NCBI RefSeq assembly: GCF_042429765.1 | Contig: NZ_JBHLZU010000030.1 | Coordinates: forward strand, 1-64,000 | From: Allokutzneria oryzae | Lineage (GTDB): Bacteria; Actinomycetota; Actinomycetes; Mycobacteriales; Pseudonocardiaceae | Direction of reading: 5' to 3' | Length of the DNA stretch: 64,000 nt | Shown: piece by piece, positions 43,956 to 52,186 of the stretch | Numbering within the stretch: position 1 is the stretch's first letter | How the letters are laid out: each line of letters starts with the position of its first letter | Position numbers and translations under genes: made by a program | The notes under the pieces: generated by a model | Told to the model about the DNA's origin: nothing | Databases searched by the model: none | Seen by the model: the letters and a program-made list of their open reading frames with translations, nothing else

Positions 43956-45350
43956 CTAGCCCTTCGCCTGCACAGCGGCCGCGCGGACGGCCTCGGCGAC
44001 GGCGGGCGCGACCGCCGCGTCGAAGACGCTCGGCACGATGAACGAGGCGTTGAGACGGTCGCCGTCGACCACGTCCGCGATGGCGTTGGCGGCCGCGACC
44101 AGCATGTCGTCGGTGATCGTGTGCGCGTGCGCGTCGAGCAGGCCGCGGAAGACACCCGGGAAGGCCAGCACGTTGTTGATCTGGTTCGGGTAGTCGCTGC
44201 GACCGGTGGCGACGACGGCCGCGTGCTTCTGCGCCTCCAGCGGGTCGACCTCCGGGTCCGGGTTGGCCAGCGCGAAGACGATCGGGTTCTCGGCCATCGT
44301 GGCGACCTGGTCGGCACCGAAGAGGTTGGGCGCCGAGACGCCGATGAAGACGTCCGCGCCGACCAGCGCCTCGTGCAGGGTGCCGCTCATCTTGGTGGAG
44401 TTGGTGTTCTCGGCGATCCAGCGCAGGTTCTCGTCGACGAGGCCGTCGCGCTCGGTGTGCACGATGCCGTCGATGTCCACCGCGACGATGTCACCGGGCT
44501 TCTGCTTCAGCAGCAGGCGGATGATGGCCGAGCCCGCCGCGCCGACGCCGCAGACCGCGATGCGGCAGTCCTCGATGTTCTTGCCGACAACGCGCAGGGC
44601 GTTGCGCAGAGCGGCGAGCACCACGATCGCGGTGCCGTGCTGGTCGTCGTGGAAGACCGGGATGTCCAGCTTCTCCCGCAGCCTGGCCTCGATCTCGAAG
44701 CAGCGCGGGGCGGCGATGTCCTCCAGGTTGATACCGCCGTAGACCGGGGCGATCAGCTCGACCGTGCGGATGATCTCCTCGGTGTCCTGGGTGTCCAGGC
44801 AGATCGGCCAGGCGTCGACACCGGCGAACTTCTTGAACAGCACCGCCTTGCCCTCCATCACGGGCAGCGCGGCGGCCGGGCCGAGGTTGCCGAGGCCGAG
44901 CACCGCGGAGCCGTCGGTGACCACGGCGACGGTGTTGCGCTTGATCGTCAGCCTGCGCGCGTCCTCGGGGTTGGCCGCGATCGCCTGGCAGACCCTGGCG
45001 ACGCCGGGCGTGTAGGCCCTGGAGAGGTCGTCGCGGTTGCGGAGGGCGACCTTGGAGGCGATCTCCAGCTTGCCGCCGAGGTGCATCAGGAAGGTGCGGT
45101 CGGAGATCTTGCGGACCGTCACGCCCGGCAGCAGCGACAACGCGTCGGTGATCACGGTGGCGTGGTCGCCGGAGAGCGTGTTGCAGGTGATGTCGACGAC
45201 GACGCGGTCGGAGTGCGACTCGACGACGTCGAAGGCCGTGATCACGCCACCGACCTTGCCGATGGAGCTCGTGAGGTCGCCGGCGGCGCTCGCCGACGGC
45301 GGCGCCTCGACACGCACGGTGATCGAATAACCCGGCCCCGGTACCGGCAT
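43956..45350 (-). CDS. NAD(P)-dependent malic enzyme with N-terminal ACT-like domain
   Basis: A 464-residue malate dehydrogenase (oxaloacetate-decarboxylating), malate to pyruvate and CO2. Residues 8-85 form an ACT-like regulatory domain (YSITVRVEAPPS...VVESHSDRVVVDITCNT). The catalytic part has RAYTPGVARVCQAIA, VFHDDQHGTAIV with the metal-binding Asp pair, and the Rossmann motif VCGVGAAGSAI. It lacks the phosphotransacetylase-like C-terminal domain of MaeB. Start GTG/ATG at 45350. It lies upstream of moaC with six bases between, an unusual but plausible operon. Confidence 0.92.
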   Translation of the reverse strand: MPVPGPGYSITVRVEAPPSASAAGDLTSSIGKVGGVITAFDVVESHSDRVVVDITCNTLSGDHATVITDALSLLPGVTVRKISDRTFLMHLGGKLEIASKVALRNRDDLSRAYTPGVARVCQAIAANPEDARRLTIKRNTVAVVTDGSAVLGLGNLGPAAALPVMEGKAVLFKKFAGVDAWPICLDTQDTEEIIRTVELIAPVYGGINLEDIAAPRCFEIEARLREKLDIPVFHDDQHGTAIVVLAALRNALRVVGKNIEDCRIAVCGVGAAGSAIIRLLLKQKPGDIVAVDIDGIVHTERDGLVDENLRWIAENTNSTKMSGTLHEALVGADVFIGVSAPNLFGADQVATMAENPIVFALANPDPEVDPLEAQKHAAVVATGRSDYPNQINNVLAFPGVFRGLLDAHAHTITDDMLVAAANAIADVVDGDRLNASFIVPSVFDAAVAPAVAEAVRAAAVQAKG

Positions 45351-45436
45351 TGCACCCTCCCCGGTCAGTGCTGCTCAGCGGTGCGCACAGCCTAGACCTC
45401 GGAGGATTCCGGCACTCGCACGGCTCGGAAAGCCGT

Positions 45437-45470
45437 GGCGGCGCGCCCGCCGTGACGGGCGCGCGTCGCC
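45437..45470 (-). terminator. GC-rich hairpin after the 61-aa gene
   Basis: GCGCGCCCG-CCGTGA-CGGGCGCGC (45441-45464) with partly paired flanks, directly beyond the stop of the minus-strand small gene at 45472. There is no T-tract. Confidence 0.5.
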
Positions 45471-45471
45471 G

Positions 45472-45657
45472 CTACTTGTTGATGACCGTGACCGGGTGCT
45501 CGTAGTGCACGTCCTCGGCGGGGAAGGTGATCTCGCCGAAGGGGGACTGCGCGCCCTGCAGGTGGCTGGCGAGTTCGCTGACCGGGTGATGACCGTCGGC
45601 GGTCTCCCCAGGCCAGGTCGGGTCGATGCGCTCGGGGCGACGGGCGGCCTTGGCCAC
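45472..45657 (-). CDS. Small conserved actinobacterial protein
   Basis: A 61-residue polar protein, starting MAKAARRPERIDPTWPGETA and ending EDVHYEHPVTVINK, without TM or signal. It has AGGAGG upstream (minus-strand GAGGAGCC before ATG 45657). Divergent from the XPB-associated gene, the position held by Rv0863 in M. tuberculosis, so it may be its counterpart. Function is unknown. Confidence 0.75.
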   Translation of the reverse strand: MAKAARRPERIDPTWPGETADGHHPVSELASHLQGAQSPFGEITFPAEDVHYEHPVTVINK

Positions 45658-45761
45658 GGCTCCTCCTCAACTCGGGAAATACCCGCTCAGTGTGCCTGAT
45701 GCGGCCCCGGCCCGGCGCGCGCCCATAGGCAGCGAAATCGTCGGCATATAACGTGGTACCG

Positions 45762-48023
45762 ATGTCCGGTCACTCTCTCGTCGACTGGCTGCGCGCGCAG
45801 GAGGAACAGGCTCTCGTCGAGCTGTTGCGGGCGCGCCCGGACCTGGCGACCCCGCCCCCGCCAGACACCACCGTCCTGGCCACCAGAGCAGGCATGCGCG
45901 CCTCCGTGGTCCGCGCGTGCGAGGACCTGGACTCCTTCACCCGCACCGTGCTGGACGCGTTGGTCGTCGCAGGCGCTGACACCGACCCGCAACCGCTCAC
46001 CAGGATCAACCGGTTGATGGGCAAGGGCGTGCCCGCGGCGCGCACCAAGCAGGCCGTGCGCGCGCTGCGCGAGATCGCCGTCGCCTGGGGGCCGGACACC
46101 GCGATCAGCGTGCTGCCCTCCGCCGTGGAGGTCACCTCCCAGTTCCCGGGGAACCTGGGTCGCTCGGCCCCGCAGCTCGACGAGCTCGACCTGCCCAAGG
46201 TCGTCGACGAGCTCGACGCGGGTGAGCGCAGGCTGCTGGAAACCCTCGCGGCGGGCCCGCCGATCGGCCGCACCAAGGACGCCTCCCGCGTGGTGCCGCT
46301 GGAGCGCGCGGAGAACCCGGTGCAGAGCCTGATGGCGCGCGGCCTGCTGCTGCGCAGGGACCCCGAGACGGTGGAGCTGCCGCGCCAGCTCGGGCTGCTG
46401 CTGCGGGGCGACCGGCCGATGGGCCAGGTCCAGGTCGAGCAACCCGCGCTGGCCACCACCGAGCGCGGTTCCTCCACTGTGGACTCCACTGCCGCAGGTG
46501 CCGCGCTCGAACTGCTGCGGCATGTGGAAGGCCTGCTGAAGCTCTGGTCGATCGAACCACCGGGTGTGTTGCGCTCCGGCGGGCTCGGCGTGCGCGACCT
46601 GCGCCGCCTGGCCAAGGAGCTCGACGTCGACGAGCCCCGCGCGACGCTGCTGGCCGAGCTCGCCCTCGCCGCCGCGCTCGTCGGTCACAGCGAGGGCACC
46701 GAGCCGGAATGGGTTCCGACGACGCACGCCGACACGTGGCTGGCCGCCCCTGCGGAGCAGCAGTGGGCCACGCTCGCGAGTGCTTGGCTGGAGCTGCCGA
46801 GGCTGCCCGCGCTCGCCGGGCGCAGGGACGAGAAGGACAAGCTGCTCAGCGCGCTCTCGGACGACTTGCGCAGGCCGGTCGCGGAGAGAGAGCGCAAGCG
46901 GGTGCTCGGCGTGCTGGCGGACCTGCCGCAGGGCGCGTGCGTCAGCGATGTCGGCGAGCTCGTCGCCGTGCTGGCCTGGCGGGCCCCGGCGCGTGGCGGA
47001 CGGCTGCGCGACGAGCTCGTGCGCTGGGCGGTGGACGAGGCGACCGCTGTGGGCGTCGTCGCGCTCGGCGGCCTGTCCACTGCGGGTGCGGCTCTGCTCA
47101 ACGAAGGTCCGGCCGAAGCGGCCAAGCGCATGCTGGACGCGCTTCCCGAGCCGATCGACCACGTGCTGGTGCAGGCGGACCTGACCGTGGTCGCGCCCGG
47201 CAGGCTCGAACCGGAGCTCGCCTCGGACATCGCCCTGGTCGCGGACGTGGAGTCGGCGGGCGGCGCGACGGTCTACCGGATCACCGAGGGCACCGTGCGG
47301 CGCGCGCTCGACGCCGGGCGCTCCGCCGCGGAGCTGCACGAGCTGTTCAAGGTGCGGTCACGCACGCCGGTGCCGCAGTCACTGAGCTACCTGATCGACG
47401 ACATCGCCAGGAAGCACGGACAGCTGCGGGGAGGAGCGGCCGGGTCGTTCCTGCGCTGCGACGATCCCGCGCTGATCGCCGAGGTCCTCGCCAACCCGGA
47501 CATCACCCGGCTGGAGCTGCGTCGGATCGCGCCGACCGTGCTGGTCAGCCCGCTGGCGCTGGCCGAGGTGCTCGACGGCCTGCGCGGCTGCGGCTACGCG
47601 CCGGCCGCGGAGGGGCCGGACGGCGGCGTGGTGGACCTGCGCCCCAGCGGGCACCGCATCCCGGGCAGGTCGCGGGGGACCCGGCGGCCGTTCCTGCCGA
47701 CGCGGCCGAGCGCCGAGCAGCTCACGTCGGTGGTGCGGCAGATCCGGGCGGGTGACCGGGCCGCCGACGCCCCGCGCGGCGAGGCGGTCTCCACCTCGAC
47801 CATCGGCACCGCCGCGACCATGGCTCTGCTCCAGGAGGCGGCCGCGGCCAACCGCAGCGTGTGGATCGGGGTCGTGGACTCCCACGGCACGGCGAGCCAG
47901 CGGATCGTGCAGCCGGTCAGCGTGGCCGGGGGCGTGCTGGAGGGCTTCGACCACGGGCACGGCGTGGTGCGCCGGTTCCCCCTGCACCGGATCACCTCGG
48001 CGGCGGTCGTCGAGGAGCAGTAG
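45762..48023 (+). CDS. XPB/Rad25 helicase-associated protein (helicase_C_3 type)
   Basis: A 753-residue protein matching the actinobacterial 'helicase-associated domain' family encoded beside the XPB helicase (Rv0862c in M. tuberculosis). The N-terminus (SLVDWLRAQEEQALVELLRARPDL) and central helical repeats lead to a helicase_C_3-like region (IDHVLVQADLTVVAPGRLEP, VYRITEGTVRRALDAG, DDIARKHGQLR). A WYL-like C-terminal part follows (NRSVWIGVVDSHGTASQRIVQP). ATG 45762. The XPB helicase expected next is not found before 49 kb, so the pair is split here. Probable role is with XPB in DNA repair. Confidence 0.88.
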   Translation: MSGHSLVDWLRAQEEQALVELLRARPDLATPPPPDTTVLATRAGMRASVVRACEDLDSFTRTVLDALVVAGADTDPQPLTRINRLMGKGVPAARTKQAVRALREIAVAWGPDTAISVLPSAVEVTSQFPGNLGRSAPQLDELDLPKVVDELDAGERRLLETLAAGPPIGRTKDASRVVPLERAENPVQSLMARGLLLRRDPETVELPRQLGLLLRGDRPMGQVQVEQPALATTERGSSTVDSTAAGAALELLRHVEGLLKLWSIEPPGVLRSGGLGVRDLRRLAKELDVDEPRATLLAELALAAALVGHSEGTEPEWVPTTHADTWLAAPAEQQWATLASAWLELPRLPALAGRRDEKDKLLSALSDDLRRPVAERERKRVLGVLADLPQGACVSDVGELVAVLAWRAPARGGRLRDELVRWAVDEATAVGVVALGGLSTAGAALLNEGPAEAAKRMLDALPEPIDHVLVQADLTVVAPGRLEPELASDIALVADVESAGGATVYRITEGTVRRALDAGRSAAELHELFKVRSRTPVPQSLSYLIDDIARKHGQLRGGAAGSFLRCDDPALIAEVLANPDITRLELRRIAPTVLVSPLALAEVLDGLRGCGYAPAAEGPDGGVVDLRPSGHRIPGRSRGTRRPFLPTRPSAEQLTSVVRQIRAGDRAADAPRGEAVSTSTIGTAATMALLQEAAAANRSVWIGVVDSHGTASQRIVQPVSVAGGVLEGFDHGHGVVRRFPLHRITSAAVVEEQ

Positions 48024-48320
48024 GCGCCTCCGTAGCGACTGTCCACTTCGGAGCGACCCGATGCGGTGATCAATTTATCTAGTTAAGCACTCTCCGGAAG
48101 TGTCCACAGTGGACATATAACACGTAATCCCACGCCGGAGCTGGCACAACCGGAAAGTTGCCCACTGTCCCTCCATTGTGGTCGCTCTGTACCCGTTGTA
48201 GTGCACCGTTGCGCCCTAACGTCGTGGGTAGCTGCGCTCACTCGCCCCACACGGGTGGCGCGTGCAGGAATCGGACAGTGCCTGGCGGTCGACGACCGCC
48301 ACATCTAGGAGGAACCCCGA
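48024..48320 (+). other. Long leader/promoter of the repeat-protein gene
   Basis: About 300 bases without a gene. It contains an AT-rich patch (CAATTTATCTAGTTAAGC near 48069), the perfect palindrome at 48101-48115, and AGGAGG at 48307-48312 eight bases before the ATG. The promoter is not assigned with confidence. Confidence 0.45.
48101..48115. repeat. Intergenic copy of the TCCACWGTGGA palindrome
   Basis: TGTCCACAGTGGACA is a perfect 15-bp palindrome around a central A. It is the only intergenic member of a set of eight exact TCCACWGTGGA copies in the window (starts 1638, 2775, 16381, 27165, 28728, 32016, 46473, 48103), all others lying in coding frames. Here it sits about 200 bases before the repeat-protein start. 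Confidence 0.7.
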
Positions 48321-49103
48321 ATGCCCATCAGCAGGTTGGCGCGGAGATTCGCAACGGTGACCGCGGCGGTAGCCATGTCGGTCTTCTTCATGTCCGCGGG
48401 TTACGCCGGCGCCGCCACGGTGGACGCTGACGTCGACGCGAAGGTCGGCGCGAACGTCGGCGTCGGGGTCAAGCTCCCGGTCAAGGTCGGTATCGGCGCG
48501 GACATCGACGGCGACGTCAATGTCGGCGTGGGCGTGAAGGCGCCCATCAAGGCCGGTGTCGGCGTCAAGGTCGGCGGCGACGTGAAGGTCGGCGTCGGGG
48601 TCAAGGCGCCCATCAAGGTCGGTGTCGGCGTCAAGGCTCCGATCAGGGTCGGTGTCGGCGCTGGTGTCGGCGTCGGCGCGGGTGTCGGCGTGGACGCGGG
48701 CGTCAAGGTCAAGCTCCCGGTCAAGGTCGGCGTGCGGCTGCCGATCAAGGTCGGTATCGGTGCGGACGTCGACGCGGGTGTGGACGCCGGTGTCGGCGTG
48801 GGCGCCGGTCGCTCCGCCGCTCCCAAGACGGGCGTGAAGGCTGACGTCGACGCGGACGTGAAGGCCGGCGTGCGGGTCTCCGCGGCCGACCTGAAGGTCA
48901 AGGTGGCCGCCAAGGTCGACGCGAAGGTCGACCTGGCCGCGAGCGCCAAGCTCGACAAGATCGGTGCCTGCGTGAGCGCCCCGAGCATCGGCGCGTCCGC
49001 CAGCGCCAAGCCGGGCGTCCAGGTCGGCAACGCCGGTGTCCTCGGCGCCCTGACCGTCAAGCCGGTCATCAAGGGTCTGAACGTCTGCGCGGGCATCGGC
49101 TGA
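48321..49103 (+). CDS. Secreted Val/Gly/Asp/Lys repeat protein
   Basis: A 260-residue exported protein. Signal peptide is MPISRLARRFATVTAAVAM through GYAGA. The mature chain is an almost strictly alternating pattern of Val/Ile with Gly, Asp, Lys and Ala: recurring GVGVKAPIKVGVG and KLPVKVGIGADIDG units over residues 40-155, then ADVDADVKAG- and KVAAKVDAKVD-type segments. A short unique C-terminus has two Cys (GACVSAPS, LNVCAGIG) that may form a disulfide. No known domain was recognised. The alternation suggests an extended beta or amyloid/elastin-like surface protein. It has a strong ribosome site (AGGAGG) and its own terminator, implying good expression. Confidence 0.85.
   Translation: MPISRLARRFATVTAAVAMSVFFMSAGYAGAATVDADVDAKVGANVGVGVKLPVKVGIGADIDGDVNVGVGVKAPIKAGVGVKVGGDVKVGVGVKAPIKVGVGVKAPIRVGVGAGVGVGAGVGVDAGVKVKLPVKVGVRLPIKVGIGADVDAGVDAGVGVGAGRSAAPKTGVKADVDADVKAGVRVSAADLKVKVAAKVDAKVDLAASAKLDKIGACVSAPSIGASASAKPGVQVGNAGVLGALTVKPVIKGLNVCAGIG
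48441..48830 (+). repeat. Degenerate in-frame repeats in the Val/Gly protein gene
   Basis: Imperfect repeats of GGTGTCGGCGTCAAGG and related units, all in frame and encoding VGVGVK/VGVGAG blocks. Repetition is stronger in protein than in DNA. It is likely prone to length change by recombination. Confidence 0.75.
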
Positions 49104-49122
49104 TCCAGCCGCTCACAGCGCA

Positions 49123-49160
49123 AAGCGGGAGCCCCGGTCACATGACCGGGGCTCCCGCTT
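49123..49160. terminator. Strong terminator after the repeat-protein gene
   Basis: AAGCGGGAGCCCCGGT, loop CACATG, ACCGGGGCTCCCGCTT: a perfect 16-bp stem between two convergent genes. Confidence 0.88.
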
Positions 49161-49187
49161 GTGCAGCCCTTCGTGGACGGGTCACCT

Positions 49188-50336
49188 TCAGCAGGCGTTG
49201 AGCCGGGCGGCCTGGCGCGTCAGGTGATCGCGCTCGGCGAGGTTGGGTGCCTTGTGGGCCGCCTCGGCGTACAGCCGTGCCGCCGTCGCCAGGTCGCCGT
49301 CGCGCTCGTGGAGGTACGCCGCCACCGCGACGTGGCGGGGCAGTGAGGCGTCCAGCGCCGCGAGCGCCGCCAGCCCGGCGCGCGCTCCGTCGGCCTCGCC
49401 GACGGCCACCGCGCGGTTGAGCCGGACGACCGGGCTGTCGGTCAGGCGCGTGAGCTCGTCGTACCACTCGACGATCTGCGCCCAGTCAGTCTCCTCGGCG
49501 GTAGGCGCGTCAGCGTGGAGTGCCGCGATGGCGGCCTGGGCCTGGAACTCGCCCAGCCGGTCGCGGGCGAGGGCCGCCTGCAGGATCTCGACGCCCTCGG
49601 CGATCGACTCGGTGTCCCACCGCCCGCGGTCCTGCTCGGCGAGCGGCACCAGGCTGCCGTCGGGCGCGGTCCGGGTGGCGCGCCGGGCGTGGTGGAGCAG
49701 CATGAGGGCGAGCAGCCCCGCCACCTCGGGGTGGTCGATCGCGGCCGCGAGCTGCCGGGTGAGCCGGATGGCCTCGGCTGCGAGGTCGACGTCGCCGGAA
49801 TAGCCCTCGTTGAAGACCAGGTAGAGGACGCGCAGCACGGTGGCGACGTCGCCTGGCTGGTCGAACCGCACACCGGAGACGGTGCGCTTGGCCCGGCTGA
49901 TGCGCTGCGCCATGGTCGCCTCGGGCACCAGGTAGGCCTGGGCGATCTGGCGGGTGGTGAGGCCGCCGACAGCGCGCAGGGTGAGGGCGACGGCGGACGA
50001 CGGGGTCAGAGAGGGGTGAGCGCAGAGGAAGTAGAGCTGGAGGGTGTCGTCCACCGCGGGTGCGGGGCCGGGCGCGGGTTCGGCGTCGATGAGGTCCTCG
50101 CGGCGGTGGCGGGAGGTGTCCGACCTCGTGGCGTCGAGGAACTTGCGCCAGGCCGCCGTGACCAGCCAGCCCATGGGATCGCGGGGCGGGTCAGCCGGCC
50201 AGACGCGGACGGCCTCGACCAGGGCGTCCTGCACGGCGTCCTCGGCCGCCGCGAAGTCGGCTCCGCGGCGGACGAGGATTCCGAGCACACTCGGCGTGAG
50301 GCTCCGGAGCAGGGCCTCGTCCAGCTGAGCGGTCAC
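49188..50336 (-). CDS. ECF sigma factor of the ECF42 type with C-terminal TPR-like domain
   Basis: About 382 residues. Sigma2 region: LVRRGADFAAAEDAVQDALVEAVRVWP. Sigma4 region: LTLRAVGGLTTRQIAQAYLVPEATMAQRISRAKRTV. The long C-terminal domain (about 190-382; TPR/DUF6596-like, RLTRQLAAAIDHPEVAGLLALMLLHHARR) is diagnostic of ECF42, which has no classical anti-sigma factor. GTG 50336 overlaps the stop of the DGPF gene (GTGA). Linkage to a DGPF/YCII protein is the hallmark of this group. Confidence 0.93.
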   Translation of the reverse strand: MTAQLDEALLRSLTPSVLGILVRRGADFAAAEDAVQDALVEAVRVWPADPPRDPMGWLVTAAWRKFLDATRSDTSRHRREDLIDAEPAPGPAPAVDDTLQLYFLCAHPSLTPSSAVALTLRAVGGLTTRQIAQAYLVPEATMAQRISRAKRTVSGVRFDQPGDVATVLRVLYLVFNEGYSGDVDLAAEAIRLTRQLAAAIDHPEVAGLLALMLLHHARRATRTAPDGSLVPLAEQDRGRWDTESIAEGVEILQAALARDRLGEFQAQAAIAALHADAPTAEETDWAQIVEWYDELTRLTDSPVVRLNRAVAVGEADGARAGLAALAALDASLPRHVAVAAYLHERDGDLATAARLYAEAAHKAPNLAERDHLTRQAARLNAC

Positions 50337-50740
50337 TCCGTGATGGTCGGCGGCTCGGCCAGGAACGGGCGCACCTCGAGCCACTCGTGGATCGGCTCCC
50401 CGCCCGCCCCGGGGGCGGCTGACAGCTCACCGGCCAGCTCGACAGCGCGCTCGTGGCTGTCGACGTCGATCACCATCCAGCCGGCGATGAGGTCCTTGGT
50501 CTCGGCGAACGGGCCGTCGGTGACCGGCGGGCGCCCCTCACCGTCGTACCGGACGAACATCCCCTCGGGGGCGAGCGCCTGACCGTCGACGAACTCGCCG
50601 GTCCCCTCCAGCCGGGTCGCGAAGTCGCGCATGTACTGCACGTGCGCCGAGATCTCCTCCGGCGTCCACTGGTCCATCGGCACGTCGTTGGCCGGAGCCG
50701 GAGCGCCGCGGTAGTGCTTGAGCAGCAGGTACTTGGCCAT
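50333..50740 (-). CDS. DGPF/YCII-domain protein partner of ECF42
   Basis: A 135-residue YCII-related protein with the naming motif TDGPFAETKD and the YCII-type core AGWMVIDVDSHERAVELAGEL. ATG 50740 follows GAGGAGAACCACG. It is encoded upstream of and coupled to the ECF42 sigma gene. Such proteins are the usual targets and partners of ECF42; biochemical role is unknown. Confidence 0.92.
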   Translation of the reverse strand: MAKYLLLKHYRGAPAPANDVPMDQWTPEEISAHVQYMRDFATRLEGTGEFVDGQALAPEGMFVRYDGEGRPPVTDGPFAETKDLIAGWMVIDVDSHERAVELAGELSAAPGAGGEPIHEWLEVRPFLAEPPTITE

Positions 50741-50792
50741 CGTGGTTCTCCTCGGTTCTGGTGCGACCCGTTTCGGTCGCCTTCACCGCAGG

Positions 50793-50819
50793 GACGGAGC
50801 CAGTCACGCGTTCTCGACA
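50793..50819 (-). promoter_or_regulatory. Candidate ECF42 autoregulated promoter
   Basis: On the minus strand TGTCGA (50819-50814), 17 bases, then CGTC (50796-50793). This fits the promoter form reported for ECF42 (TGTCGA in the -35 region, CGA/TC in the -10 region, recalled from literature). It lies about 50 bases before the DGPF start codon, so the operon probably activates itself. Confidence 0.6.
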
Positions 50820-50884
50820 TCGCCGCCCGAACTTTTTTTGGCTCTCGCGACCGCGGGCCCCAGGGAGCCGTTGCGTGCTCATAA

Positions 50885-50902
50885 CGGGAGGGAACGCTCC
50901 CG
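50885..50902 (-). terminator. Weak hairpin after cvnD
   Basis: CGGGAG-GGAACG-CTCCCG, a 6-bp stem about 60 bases beyond the cvnD stop, followed on the minus strand by TTATG. Weak evidence only. Confidence 0.3.
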
Positions 50903-50960
50903 AATCCCGGTACGGGTACGAAACGGAACCACCCGGCCCGCGCCGCTCGCGGCCAACCGG

Positions 50961-51560
50961 CTAGGCGCCGACCGTCATCCACTGGCGCATGGCGTGCTCG
51001 ACCAGGGTGATCAGCGCCTGCTTGGTCGACTCCTTCGTCCGCGCGTCACAGGTGACGATCGGGACGGAGTCGTCGATGGTCAGCGCGTCGCGAACGTCCT
51101 CGACGCGGTGGTGCAGCATGCCGTCGAAGCAGTTGAGCGCCACAATGTAGGGCAGCTGCCGGTCGTCGAAGAAGTCGATGGAGGCGAAGGCGTCGGCCAG
51201 TCTGCGGGTGTCGACCAGCACGACCGCGCCGATGGCGCCGCGCACCAGGTCGTCCCACATGAACCAGAACCGGTGCTGACCGGGGGTGCCGAACAGGTAC
51301 AGGATCAGGTCCTGGTCCAGCGACACGCGGCCGAAGTCCATCGCCACCGTGGTGGTGACCTTGCCCGGCGTCGCGGACAGGTCGTCCACGCCGACGCTGG
51401 CCTCGGTCATCACGGCTTCGGTCGTCAGCGGAACGATCTCCGAGACCGAACCGACAAAAGTCGTCTTCCCCACACCGAAGCCACCGGCCACGACGATCTT
51501 CGCCGAGGTCGTGGCCTGTCGGGTATCCGGTGTGTGGGGGTTAGAGCCTGCGGAGGCCAC
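50961..51560 (-). CDS. cvnD: Conservon GTPase CvnD
   Basis: About 199 residues; small Ras-like GTPase of the conservon system. Walker A GGFGVGKTT, switch/G3-like FGTPGQHRFWFMWDDLVRG, and G4 lying near IVALNCFDG (N-C-F-D rather than NKxD, common in this family). GTG 51560 is inside the end of cvnC (20-base overlap); a longer frame to 51584 exists. It is thought to assemble with CvnA-C at the membrane in a G-protein-coupled-like complex. Confidence 0.93.
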   Translation of the reverse strand: MASAGSNPHTPDTRQATTSAKIVVAGGFGVGKTTFVGSVSEIVPLTTEAVMTEASVGVDDLSATPGKVTTTVAMDFGRVSLDQDLILYLFGTPGQHRFWFMWDDLVRGAIGAVVLVDTRRLADAFASIDFFDDRQLPYIVALNCFDGMLHHRVEDVRDALTIDDSVPIVTCDARTKESTKQALITLVEHAMRQWMTVGA

Positions 51561-52158
51561 TGAGCACCCTTTCGAGGAACGCAAGGGACGGCCGGTCCCC
51601 CATGACCAAGCCGCTCTGGTGGATCATGACAAGGCCGAGGCCAGCCATGTCACCGATCAATACGCGTACCACTCCGAGTGGCAAACGCAAGTGTGCGGCG
51701 ACTTCTGCGACCGATCGGGTCTCCAGGCAGAGACCGCAGATCGAACGGTGCTCCGGCAGCACGGCCGCGTCCCGCTCCCTGCCGCGGTCGCTGGTGGAGA
51801 TCAGCGCCTCGATGGCGAGATCGTAGTCGGGCCGGGTGCGCCCGCCGGTGCGGGTGTAGGGCCGGACCAGCGAACCGGACTCGGTGAACGGGTCGGGCTC
51901 GTGCACGACCGGGACGTGCTGTGCGGGGACCGAGGAGATCGGGGACTCGTCGACCATGCCCCCGCCGAAGAGGTCGGCGCCCGGCCCGCCGAACAGGCCG
52001 GTGCCGCCGAGACCGTCGCGCGGCGACAGCAGGGGGTTCTCCTGCGGCCCGTCGCCGGGGTTGTCGCGCTCGTCCTCAGGTTCGTCGTAGCGGAATCCAC
52101 CCAGCGCCCACTCCCGGTAGTCGAAGCGGTCGCTGGAGAATCCGGGTCCCGTCGTCAT
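51541..52158 (-). CDS. cvnC: Conservon protein CvnC (DUF742)
   Basis: A 205-residue protein. Residues 1-90 are a disordered acidic/Gly-rich stretch (GGTGLFGGPGADLFGGG). The C-terminal DUF742 domain (about 95-205) has SLVRPYTRTGGRTRPDYDLAIEALIST-type start and a wHTH-like RSVAEVAAHLRLPLGVVRVLIGDM. It is third gene of the conservon, overlapping cvnD. Confidence 0.93.
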   Translation of the reverse strand: MTTGPGFSSDRFDYREWALGGFRYDEPEDERDNPGDGPQENPLLSPRDGLGGTGLFGGPGADLFGGGMVDESPISSVPAQHVPVVHEPDPFTESGSLVRPYTRTGGRTRPDYDLAIEALISTSDRGRERDAAVLPEHRSICGLCLETRSVAEVAAHLRLPLGVVRVLIGDMAGLGLVMIHQSGLVMGDRPSLAFLERVLSGLRRL

Positions 52159-52186
52159 CGCGACCTCACCCCACCTGGCTCTTCAC

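Noticed and set aside
48441..48830. Repeated DNA that could suggest a CRISPR array or minisatellite
   Set aside because: Units are imperfect, in frame and encode a signal-peptide-led repeat protein; no constant spacer/repeat structure.
50826..50832. Run of seven T beside a possible hairpin, looking like a terminator
   Set aside because: The T-run lies 5' of the hairpin on the plus strand and reads as A on the minus strand, so it is not in the right place for either direction.
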